Assembly: GCA_020441605.1 (NCBI GenBank)
Contig: JAGRLX010000320.1
Coordinates: 1-12,602, forward strand
Length of the DNA: 12,602 bases
Direction of reading: 5' to 3'
From: Alphaproteobacteria bacterium
Lineage (GTDB): Bacteria; Pseudomonadota; Alphaproteobacteria; Rhizobiales; Aestuariivirgaceae
The notes beneath the pieces are model-generated. The model saw only the letters and a list, made by a program, of their open reading frames with translations, did not search any database and had not been told where the DNA came from. This document shows positions 7,447 to 12,602 of the stretch, piece by piece. The number at the start of each line of letters is the position of its first letter. Within the stretch, counting starts at the first letter, position 1. The position numbers and the translations under genes are program-made.

Positions 7447-8415
7447 GTGTCACCGGAACTGCAGGCGGCTGTGGCGCGCCATTTGTCGGCCCGCGGGGCA
7501 GGCGGTTATCGGGTTGGCGCGGCTGCCTTGACGCAACGGTATCGTGCCGGTGAAAGGTCCGACGCCGCCATTGATCTCGGCGCCTATCTGGTCGCCAGAC
7601 TTCCTGCGACCTTCGCGGCCGTGAAAGCTGTCCTGTGCGAGATCGCATTGCGCCGTCCTGGCTTTGCGCCGGGGGGCCTTCTGGACGTGGGCTGTGGACC
7701 CGGCACCGCGAGCTGGGCCGCGGTGGAGACCTGGCCGGAACTTCGGAGTTCCATCTTTCTGGATGATCATCCGGGATTCCTCGCCCTTGCCGGCCAATTG
7801 GCCCGAGGTGCCAGTCATCCGGCCCTGGTCAAGGCCAAGGCGCTTCAGGGAGACATGATCGCTCTGCTGCGGCAGCAGGAGGTAAGCGATCTGGTGATCT
7901 GCGCCTATGCATTAGCCGAAATCCCGGAAGGGCGCCTGACCGCCGCTGTCGAAAGCTTGTGGCAGGCAGCCCGCGATATCCTTGTACTGGTCGAGCCGGG
8001 TACACCGGCAGGCTTTCGGCGGCTGCATGCGGCGCGCTCCTGGCTGCTGGCATCTGGGGCGGTGCCGGTCGCACCGTGTCCCCATGGCGGACCTTGTCCG
8101 CTCGTCGCGCCCGACTGGTGCCACTTCCCGGTCAGGCTGGCCCGCAGCCGGGCTCACATGCATGCTAAAGCCGCCGCCGTACCGTTCGAGGACGAGAAGT
8201 TCTCCTATCTGGCCGTGAGCCGTCACGGCGCTGCGAGCGGAGGGGCGCGCATCGTGGCGCCGCCCGGCGATACGAAGCCCGGCCTGACGTTCAAACTCTG
8301 CACCGAAGCTGGGCTTGAGACGCGCCACGTTGCGCGCCGCGATCGGGAGGCCTACAAGACCCACCGCAAGGCCATCTGGGGTGGCCTGCTCGGACCGGGG
8401 GAGGGCCCGACGTGA
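7447..8415 (+). CDS. Rsm22-family small ribosomal subunit assembly protein (methyltransferase-like)
   Basis: A 322-residue homologue of mitochondrial Rsm22/METTL17, a methyltransferase-fold factor that acts on the small ribosomal subunit. The SAM-binding motif I is clear (LLDVGCGPGTASWAA, about 78-92). The C-terminal half has CPHGGPC (211-217), DWCHFP (Cys 225) and KLCTEAGL (Cys 285). In the mitochondrial family, cysteines in this arrangement bind a 4Fe-4S cluster, so an iron-sulfur protein is inferred here. GTG 7447 has gagg at 7435-7438 as ribosome-binding site. An alternative TTG at 7432, with aagg upstream, would add five residues (327 in total). The stop overlaps the start of the MscS gene, indicating co-translation. 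Whether it methylates rRNA or only assists assembly is unsettled from sequence. Confidence 0.88.
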   Translation: MSPELQAAVARHLSARGAGGYRVGAAALTQRYRAGERSDAAIDLGAYLVARLPATFAAVKAVLCEIALRRPGFAPGGLLDVGCGPGTASWAAVETWPELRSSIFLDDHPGFLALAGQLARGASHPALVKAKALQGDMIALLRQQEVSDLVICAYALAEIPEGRLTAAVESLWQAARDILVLVEPGTPAGFRRLHAARSWLLASGAVPVAPCPHGGPCPLVAPDWCHFPVRLARSRAHMHAKAAAVPFEDEKFSYLAVSRHGAASGGARIVAPPGDTKPGLTFKLCTEAGLETRHVARRDREAYKTHRKAIWGGLLGPGEGPT

Positions 8416-9770
8416 ATCTCGACACAGTCAAGGCAATGGCCCTGAGCTGGCTGGAGGTCTTGACCGGCTGGCTGATGTCGCCGCAATTTTATGCCCAGGT
8501 TGGCGCCATTGTGGTCGCTGCCGCTGTCGCCCGCATCGTTGGACGCCAAATCCTCGCCAGGACACCGCTATTGAGCGCGGCACCCCCAGAGGGACCGTTC
8601 TTCAAGCTGCGCCGCTTTGTCCACTCATGCCGCGATCTGCTCGCGCCGGTGCTAACGGTCCTGATGCTGACTGTCGCTGTCGCGGTTTGCGACACTGCTC
8701 TTGGTAGCGCGTGGTTGGTGCGTCTGGCCCAGGGTGTTGCGGTTGTGCTGGTGCTCTATGCCGCGATCAATCGCTTCGTCACGCATCCCGTTATCAATGC
8801 CGCCTGCCGGTGGATCGGCATACCGGTGGCGGCTCTGCAGGTTTTTGGATTACTCGACGATACGACCCACTGGCTCGACGGCATCGCCTTCGAAGCCGGC
8901 AACATCCGGGTCTCCGTCTATGCCCTGTCGAAGGCCGCGATCTTCGGCGGCCTGCTGTTCTGGCTGGGCCGGACATCCGCCACCGCCGGCCAGAAGGTGA
9001 TCCGTGGCCAGCAGGCCCTAGACATCCAGACCCGCGAACTGGCGGCAAAAGTCCTGGAAGTCGCCGTGTTCTTCGTCGTCGGCCTTTTGCTTCTCAATAT
9101 CCTGGGCCTCGACCTCACGGCACTCGCGGTATTTGGCGGCGCGCTGGGTGTTGGCCTTGGCTTCGGTCTGCAGCAGATCGCTTCCAATTTCATTTCGGGA
9201 ATCATCATCCTTCTCGAGCGCTCGTTGAAGGTGGGAGACTATATAGAACTGGAAGACGGTAGATCCGGGACTCTCAAGGAGATCAACATGCGTTCGTCAT
9301 CCCTTGCCACATTCGATGGCAAGGAATTCATGGTGCCGAACGAGAAATTCATCACCACCACCTTCACCAACTGGACCAAGTCCGATCCGCTGCAGCGCTA
9401 CGAGGTTGAATTCCAGGTGGGTTATGACACCGACATTCACCGCATTCCGCCGCTTGTCTCAGCTGCCGTCGCGTCGCATCCGGCCGTGCTCCAGGACCCG
9501 GAGCCACCCGATTGCGAGTTGAGAGCCTTTGGCAATAACGGCGTCGTGTTTGCGGTCGAATTCTGGGTCAATGGGATCGATGACGGTCCCAACAAGTTTT
9601 CTTCCGACGTGCGCTTCATCGTGTGGGACGCACTGAAGGGGGCAGGTATCACCATGCCTTATCCGCGGCGCGACATTCGCATCTTGCCGGATGATCTGGC
9701 GGAAAGGGGCATTCACGGCACCCGGCCGGTCCGGGTGCCGGGTTCGGCATCCGCCGGCAAAGCCTCATGA
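8412..9770 (+). CDS. MscS-family mechanosensitive ion channel
   Basis: A 452-residue inner-membrane channel of the MscS family, longer than E. coli MscS because of extra N-terminal membrane helices. These lie near 25-50, 75-95, 103-125, 133-150 and 170-188. The pore region is unmistakable: about 212-232, then the Gly/Ala-rich helix AVFGGALGVGLGFGLQQIASNF (239-260), followed by LERSLKVGDYIELEDGRSGTL, the start of the cytoplasmic beta domain. FMVPNEKFITTTFTNW (306-321) is the conserved motif after it. It starts at GTG 8412, overlapping the TGA of the rsm22-like gene (8413-8415), with gggggagg just upstream, so translation is probably coupled. Such channels release solutes on hypo-osmotic shock. 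A strong hairpin lies in its last codons (9716-9740). Confidence 0.93.
   Translation: MNLDTVKAMALSWLEVLTGWLMSPQFYAQVGAIVVAAAVARIVGRQILARTPLLSAAPPEGPFFKLRRFVHSCRDLLAPVLTVLMLTVAVAVCDTALGSAWLVRLAQGVAVVLVLYAAINRFVTHPVINAACRWIGIPVAALQVFGLLDDTTHWLDGIAFEAGNIRVSVYALSKAAIFGGLLFWLGRTSATAGQKVIRGQQALDIQTRELAAKVLEVAVFFVVGLLLLNILGLDLTALAVFGGALGVGLGFGLQQIASNFISGIIILLERSLKVGDYIELEDGRSGTLKEINMRSSSLATFDGKEFMVPNEKFITTTFTNWTKSDPLQRYEVEFQVGYDTDIHRIPPLVSAAVASHPAVLQDPEPPDCELRAFGNNGVVFAVEFWVNGIDDGPNKFSSDVRFIVWDALKGAGITMPYPRRDIRILPDDLAERGIHGTRPVRVPGSASAGKAS
9716..9740 (+). repeat. Perfect 10-bp inverted repeat at the 3' end of the MscS gene
   Basis: cggcacccgg (9716-9725) and ccgggtgccg (9731-9740) pair perfectly around the 5-base loop ccggt, all inside the last 20 codons of the channel gene. 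There is no T-tract after it. It could protect the upstream mRNA from 3' exonucleases or partly separate expression of mscS from the ridA-like gene 56 bp further on. It could also simply reflect Pro/Arg/Gly/Val codon choice. Confidence 0.5.
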
Positions 9771-9795
9771 AACAGGAAACGTGAAAGGACAGACC

Positions 9796-10185
9796 ATGAC
9801 TCGCACCAAGATTTCATCGGGTTCAAAATTCGAGGCTGAAATCGGTTACTCCCGCGCCATTGTTGACGGCGACTGGATCTGGGTCTCCGGTACGACCGGC
9901 TTCAACTACGAGACCATGACCATCTCCGAAGACGTCCGCGAACAGGCTGACCAGACAATGAAGAACATCAAGGCCGCCATGGAAAAGGCCGGCTTCGGCC
10001 TCGCCGATGTGGTGCGCGCCAACTACATCCTGCCTGATGGGGCCGATTTCGAGCCCTGCTGGCCGGTGTTGCGCAAGTATTTCGGCGAAATCCGCCCGGC
10101 CTCCACCATGATCATCGCTGGTTTGGCCGATCCGCGCATGAAGATCGAGATCGAGGTGACCGGCAAGAAGCGCGGACCGGCCTGA
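9796..10185 (+). CDS. RidA (YjgF/UK114) family protein lacking the canonical arginine
   Basis: A 129-residue cytosolic protein of the Rid family, whose archetype RidA hydrolyses reactive enamine/imine intermediates from PLP enzymes. Family features are GYSRAIVDGDWIWVSGTTGF (17-36), the helix with DQTMKNIKAAMEKAG (52-66), DVVRANYILPD (71-81), RPASTMI (100-106) and KIEIEVTGKK (116-125). Archetypal RidA has Pro-Ala-Arg-Ser at the 101-104 position; here it reads Pro-Ala-Ser-Thr, so the arginine that binds the substrate carboxylate is replaced by Ser103. This suggests a different substrate or another Rid subfamily. ATG 9796 has gaaagga (9783-9789) upstream. It is 25 bp after mscS on the same strand and ends 3 bp from the convergent DUF4242 gene. 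Confidence 0.9.
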   Translation: MTRTKISSGSKFEAEIGYSRAIVDGDWIWVSGTTGFNYETMTISEDVREQADQTMKNIKAAMEKAGFGLADVVRANYILPDGADFEPCWPVLRKYFGEIRPASTMIIAGLADPRMKIEIEVTGKKRGPA

Positions 10186-10188
10186 TCC

Positions 10189-10461
10189 TCAGCCAGCGGT
10201 CGTGGGGTCGATCATGCTGACAACTTCCGTGATCCGGTTGGCGGGAAAACCGCTCAGGTCCGAATGACGCCGGATGGAGGCTTCATCCTCGGCCAGATAG
10301 ACGCAGAAGGTCTTGTCAGCCGCAACATAGGATTCGACCCATTGGATCTTTGGTCCGATGGCGCGCAAGGCGTCACATGATTTGGCAGCAGCGCCCTTGA
10401 GCTGTTCGGCGTTCAGCGAGCCGATGGAAGGAACATCGCGTTCTATGACATAGCGCTTCAT
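10189..10461 (-). CDS. DUF4242 domain-containing protein
   Basis: A 90-residue protein fitting the DUF4242 family (small ferredoxin-like alpha/beta proteins, some described as nickel-binding in Streptomyces). Family hallmarks are MKRYVIERDVPSIG at the start, IQWVESYVAADKTFCVYLAEDE (39-60), the His-containing IRRHSDLSGFPANRI (63-77) and the MIDPTTAG ending. The function of the family is not established. His66 and Cys53 are the obvious candidate ligands. ATG 10461 has ggggag seven to twelve bases upstream; an upstream frame extension to 10527 adds no conserved sequence. It is divergent from the GlxA-type regulator gene and tail-to-tail with the ridA-like gene, so control by that regulator is a fair inference. 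Confidence 0.85.
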   Translation of the reverse strand: MKRYVIERDVPSIGSLNAEQLKGAAAKSCDALRAIGPKIQWVESYVAADKTFCVYLAEDEASIRRHSDLSGFPANRITEVVSMIDPTTAG

Positions 10462-10510
10462 GGGAGACTCCCCTCTGGTTGATGGTTTGCGGTTCCGTTG
10501 CGAAACCGTT

Positions 10511-10523
10511 TGCAAGCCTTGCA
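10511..10523. promoter_or_regulatory. Palindrome between the DUF4242 and GlxA-type genes
   Basis: tgcaag and cttgca flank a single central c, a perfect 13-bp palindrome about 50 bp upstream of the DUF4242 start. The 200-bp divergent region (10462-10660) also holds ggcaa-a-ttgcc (10599-10609) and a direct repeat ggtgtca (10563-10569 and 10616-10622). One of these may be the binding site of the adjacent AraC-type regulator, but none is proven. Confidence 0.35.
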
Positions 10524-10660
10524 GCACTCCGCCTAAATCCGCAGGGCGGGAACGGCGCGAAAGGTGTCAAACCGGACTGCTTTATCTTTCGGGAGGGTGG
10601 CAAATTGCCCGTCTTGGTGTCAGTTTGATTTCGGGGAACGACAACTGGAGGACAGCAGCC

Positions 10661-11731
10661 ATGAAAAGCCAGACACGAGTCTCAATCGTCGTGCCGGCGG
10701 AAGCTGAGCCCTCGGTTGTTGTCGGTCTCTATGATGCTTTCTGGGCGGCGGGCGTGCTGTGGAATAGGATCATGGGCGAGCCGGAACGGCCATGCTTCAA
10801 GCCCGAGCTCGTCGCCGTGAACCAGGATCCCGTCACCACCAGCACCGGCATCCGCATTGTGCCGAACCGAACCTTTGCCGATGGTCCGGCGGCTGACATC
10901 GTTTTGGTGCCGACGCTTTTCATATCCACAGGAGCGGAGTTCGGCCGCCGCAACCCTGGAATCCTCGACTGGGTACGCGCTGCCCATGCAGCCGACAAGC
11001 CGGTGTTCTCGACCTGCACTGGCTCGTTCCTGCTGGCCGAGGCAGGGCTTCTCGATGGCCGCGACGCGACAACCCACTGGGCATTTGCAGGTGCCATGAA
11101 GGCCGAATATCCGCGGATTCGGGTTCACCCCGATCGGGTTCTGGTGGCGGCGACCGACGATGGCAGCGTCGTCACCTGCGGTGGAGCCGCCTCGTGGGTG
11201 GACATGGTTCTTTACCTGATCGGCCGCTTCGGCAGCGCCGAAGATGCCATGCGCCTCGCCAAGATCCAGATGTTCGACTGGCACCATCAGGGCCAGACCC
11301 CTTACGCAAGACTGACGACCCGGCCGCAGACTGCGGACCGGCAGATTCACGATTGTCAGGAGTGGTTGGCGGAGAACTACTATCTGTCCGATCCCGTAGG
11401 AGAGATGATCCGGTTCAGTGGCTTGTCGCCGCGCACATTCGGACGGCGTTTCCGCGCCGCAACCGGCCATGCGCCTCTCGACTATGTTCAGCGGGTTCGA
11501 ATCGAGGAAGCAAAACAGCTCTTGGAAACCGGCAGCCGGACCGTCGATGAGGTCGGCGCCGATGTCGGCTATCGGGACGTCGTCTCTTTCCGCCGATTGT
11601 TCAAGCGCATGGTGGGGGAAACCCCCGCCGCCTACCGCAGGCGCCAGTCGATTTCGGAAACGGCAAAGTCCCTGTCGCGCCGGAACTCGCAATTTGAGAT
11701 GCAGGGCGCCGGCAAGACGTTCCTCGCTTGA
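10661..11731 (+). CDS. GlxA-family transcriptional regulator (DJ-1/PfpI domain plus AraC HTH)
   Basis: A 356-residue regulator with two domains. Residues 5-195 are a class I glutamine amidotransferase/DJ-1-like domain, with the nucleophile-elbow stretch VFSTCTGSFLLAEAGLLDG (115-133, Cys119) and TTHWAF after it. Residues about 230-330 are an AraC/XylS DNA-binding domain with two helix-turn-helix units: MIRFSGLSPRTFGRRFRAATG, and then ADVGYRDVVSFRRLFKRMVGETPAAYRR. Such GlxA proteins usually sense small nitrogen compounds and activate catabolic genes. ATG 10661 has ctggagga about nine bases upstream; the frame is open back to 10460 without support. The stop codon TGA (11729-11731) is part of the -35 hexamer of the tRNA-Asp promoter. 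Likely targets are the divergent DUF4242 gene and itself; this is inference from position. Confidence 0.93.
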   Translation: MKSQTRVSIVVPAEAEPSVVVGLYDAFWAAGVLWNRIMGEPERPCFKPELVAVNQDPVTTSTGIRIVPNRTFADGPAADIVLVPTLFISTGAEFGRRNPGILDWVRAAHAADKPVFSTCTGSFLLAEAGLLDGRDATTHWAFAGAMKAEYPRIRVHPDRVLVAATDDGSVVTCGGAASWVDMVLYLIGRFGSAEDAMRLAKIQMFDWHHQGQTPYARLTTRPQTADRQIHDCQEWLAENYYLSDPVGEMIRFSGLSPRTFGRRFRAATGHAPLDYVQRVRIEEAKQLLETGSRTVDEVGADVGYRDVVSFRRLFKRMVGETPAAYRRRQSISETAKSLSRRNSQFEMQGAGKTFLA

Positions 11732-11756
11732 CAGGGCGAGGGGCCTCATCTATCAC
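11728..11756 (+). promoter_or_regulatory. Sigma-70 promoter of tRNA-Asp
   Basis: The consensus -35 TTGACA (11728-11733) and TATCAC (11751-11756) are 17 bp apart, with the -10 ending 14 bp before the tRNA. The -35 contains the stop codon of the GlxA-type gene. The -10 is identical to that before tRNA-Val. Confidence 0.75.
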
Positions 11757-11770
11757 GCGGCCACTGAATT

Positions 11771-11847
11771 GCGGGTGTAGCTCAGTTGGTTAGAGCGTCG
11801 GCCTGTCACGCCGAAGGTCGCGGGTTCGAGCCCCGTCACTCGCGCCA
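11771..11847 (+). tRNA. tRNA-Asp (anticodon GUC)
   Basis: Complete cloverleaf. The acceptor stem gcgggtg (11771-11777) pairs with cactcgc (11837-11843) with one G-T wobble; discriminator G11844 and encoded CCA at 11845-11847 follow. The anticodon stem tcggc (11798-11802) and gccga (11810-11814) holds the loop ctgtcac, with GTC at 11805-11807, reading aspartate codons. The T-arm has the ggttcgagccc pattern. It is transcribed from a consensus promoter inside the end of the preceding gene, and a terminator follows at 11864. Confidence 0.97.
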
Positions 11848-11863
11848 TTCAGACAAGAACGTC

Positions 11864-11897
11864 AAAGGGCCGCCCGCAGGGTGGCCCTTTCGCTTTT
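11864..11897. terminator. Bidirectional intrinsic terminator between tRNA-Asp and the HdeA-like gene
   Basis: aaagggcc and ggcccttt, extended by gccc/gggt, form a 12-bp stem with the loop gca (11864-11890). A T-rich tail (cgctttt) follows on the plus strand. On the minus strand the stem is followed by a short tgac, so it is stronger for tRNA-Asp. It sits between the convergent tRNA-Asp and HdeA-like genes and can serve both. Confidence 0.8.
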
Positions 11898-11913
11898 CTG
11901 CCTGTCTCAGTGT

Positions 11914-12207
11914 CTACTCGGACAATGCGTCAGCTGCGGCCGAGAGGACGCCGACATCGGGATTTGCGGCGCAATACTCGCCGATATCCTTGCCGATGGT
12001 CTCCATCTGGTCGAGATCCATGGTCGTCACACCGTTCTGCCCGCCGATGTAACCAAGCAGCCAGGTGAAGAGGAAGGCGCCCTCATCACCGGACATGGTA
12101 GATATCTCCGAACATTTGACCGTCGCCACGTCGACGACTTCGGCCCGCGCGGAAACGGTGGGAACGCCAGCGCAAAGGATGAGCGCCAGCAGCAGGTGCT
12201 TCTTCAT
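11914..12207 (-). CDS. HdeA/HdeB-like periplasmic protein
   Basis: A 97-residue exported protein resembling the HdeA/HdeB acid-stress chaperone family, which keeps periplasmic proteins from aggregating at low pH. A Sec signal peptide covers residues 1-22 (MKKHLLLALILCAGVPTVSA, then RA). The mature part has just two cysteines, Cys32 in VKCSEIS and Cys79 in GEYCAANPD, spaced as for the family's single disulfide. Between them lies FLFTWLLGYIGGQNG (46-60), also typical. ATG 12207 has aggaac about eight bases upstream; a longer frame to 12456 has no support and runs over the nuoA start. It is a single gene. Similarity in pattern does not prove acid-chaperone activity. Confidence 0.82.
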   Translation of the reverse strand: MKKHLLLALILCAGVPTVSARAEVVDVATVKCSEISTMSGDEGAFLFTWLLGYIGGQNGVTTMDLDQMETIGKDIGEYCAANPDVGVLSAAADALSE

Positions 12208-12425
12208 GATATGTTCCTGTCGAATGTGGTGGAATAGATGAGCGGATTGCCCGGATGCCGGGTGCGACAGAATGGTCATATCGGGGTGATTCGGTCCACC
12301 TCCTGCGGGGCGCAAGGCAGAATGGCTGTTCACGCGCTGTCCTAAAGGCTTGCGGAGCATGGTGCGGTGCGCTACCAACGCGGCGGATTCTGGTCCGACC
12401 TGTGGCGGATCGAGGGCGCAAGAAC
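12208..12425. promoter_or_regulatory. Divergent intergenic region upstream of nuoA
   Basis: No gene is seen in this 218-bp stretch. It must carry the promoters of the HdeA-like gene (leftward) and of the nuo operon (rightward). One candidate for nuo is TTGCGG (12350-12355) and TACCAA (12373-12378), 17 bp apart, about 48 bp before the ATG. A small hairpin cccgg-atg-ccggg lies at 12250-12262. The promoter call is weak. Confidence 0.35.
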
Positions 12426-12602
12426 ATGCCGGAACTTCTGAGAGACTATCTGCCAATCGTGATCTTCATGGCCGTAGCGATTGGAATCGCACTGGCCCTG
12501 ATGATTGCACCGATCATCATCGCATTCCGCAATCCAGACCCCGAGAAGCTGTCGGCCTACGAATGCGGATTCAATGCCTTCGACGATGCGCGCATGAAAT
12601 TC
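12426..12602 (+). CDS. nuoA: NADH-quinone oxidoreductase subunit A, N-terminal part (continues beyond window)
   Basis: The first 59 residues of NuoA, a small membrane subunit of respiratory complex I. The first transmembrane helix spans about residues 8-34 ([20 protein letters not shown] and the following AP). It is followed by the matrix-side loop with the invariant [14 protein letters not shown], where the cysteine is the one whose exposure varies with the active state of the enzyme in mitochondrial ND3, and by [13 protein letters not shown] 12426 has gaggg about ten bases upstream. The gene is normally first of a 13-14 gene nuo operon, which would lie to the right of the window. The sequence is very close to the rhizobial form. 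Confidence 0.96.
   Translation, partial: MPELLRDYLPIVIFMAVAIGIALALMIAPIIIAFRNPDPEKLSAYECGFNAFDDARMKF

Noticed and set aside
10682..11749. 355-residue minus-strand frame opposite the GlxA-type regulator
   Set aside because: The plus strand carries clear DJ-1 and AraC motifs; the antisense frame has no recognisable domain and no ribosome-binding site that I can see.

Overview
The window looks like a high-GC alphaproteobacterium, most likely of the Hyphomicrobiales/Rhizobiales. The evidence is the NuoA N-terminus, a BacA/SbmA transporter, an alphaproteobacterial-type Rsm22 protein, an HdeA-like periplasmic protein, and the frame of lon, tRNA-Val, tRNA-Asp and nuoA around the window. Codon usage and GC content look even throughout. 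I see no transposase, integrase, phage gene or CRISPR array.

Layout, left to right. (1) The 3' end of lon (1-277, +) is followed by a gene-free stretch with two hairpins and then tRNA-Val(UAC) at 567-642. (2) A minus-strand IclR regulator (694-1509) diverges from a four-gene polar amino acid ABC transporter operon (1645-4617: binding protein, two permeases, ATPase). A 36-bp near-perfect palindrome lies between them. (3) A ZIP-family metal transporter (4827-5600, +) has its Shine-Dalgarno inside a small hairpin. It converges on a minus-strand pair: an uncharacterised charged helical protein (6963-7304) followed by a BacA/SbmA peptide transporter (5634-6884). (4) A plus-strand run holds an Rsm22-like ribosome assembly protein (7447-8415), an MscS-type channel overlapping it (8412-9770) and a RidA-family protein (9796-10185). 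(5) A minus-strand DUF4242 protein (10189-10461) ends 3 bp from ridA and diverges from a GlxA-type DJ-1/AraC regulator (10661-11731). (6) tRNA-Asp(GUC) at 11771-11847 has its promoter overlapping the stop codon of the GlxA-type gene. It is followed by an HdeA-like periplasmic protein (11914-12207, -) and the start of nuoA (12426 to the window end, +).

Most genes are recognisable housekeeping, transport or regulatory families, so I do not see a clear undescribed multi-gene system. The most useful leads are the IclR/ABC operator, the Cys-rich Rsm22 coupled to MscS, the RidA protein lacking the canonical arginine beside DUF4242 and a GlxA regulator, the unrecognised helical protein upstream of the BacA homologue, the hairpin over the ZIP ribosome-binding site, and the absence of hupB with about 11 kb lying between the two tRNA genes.
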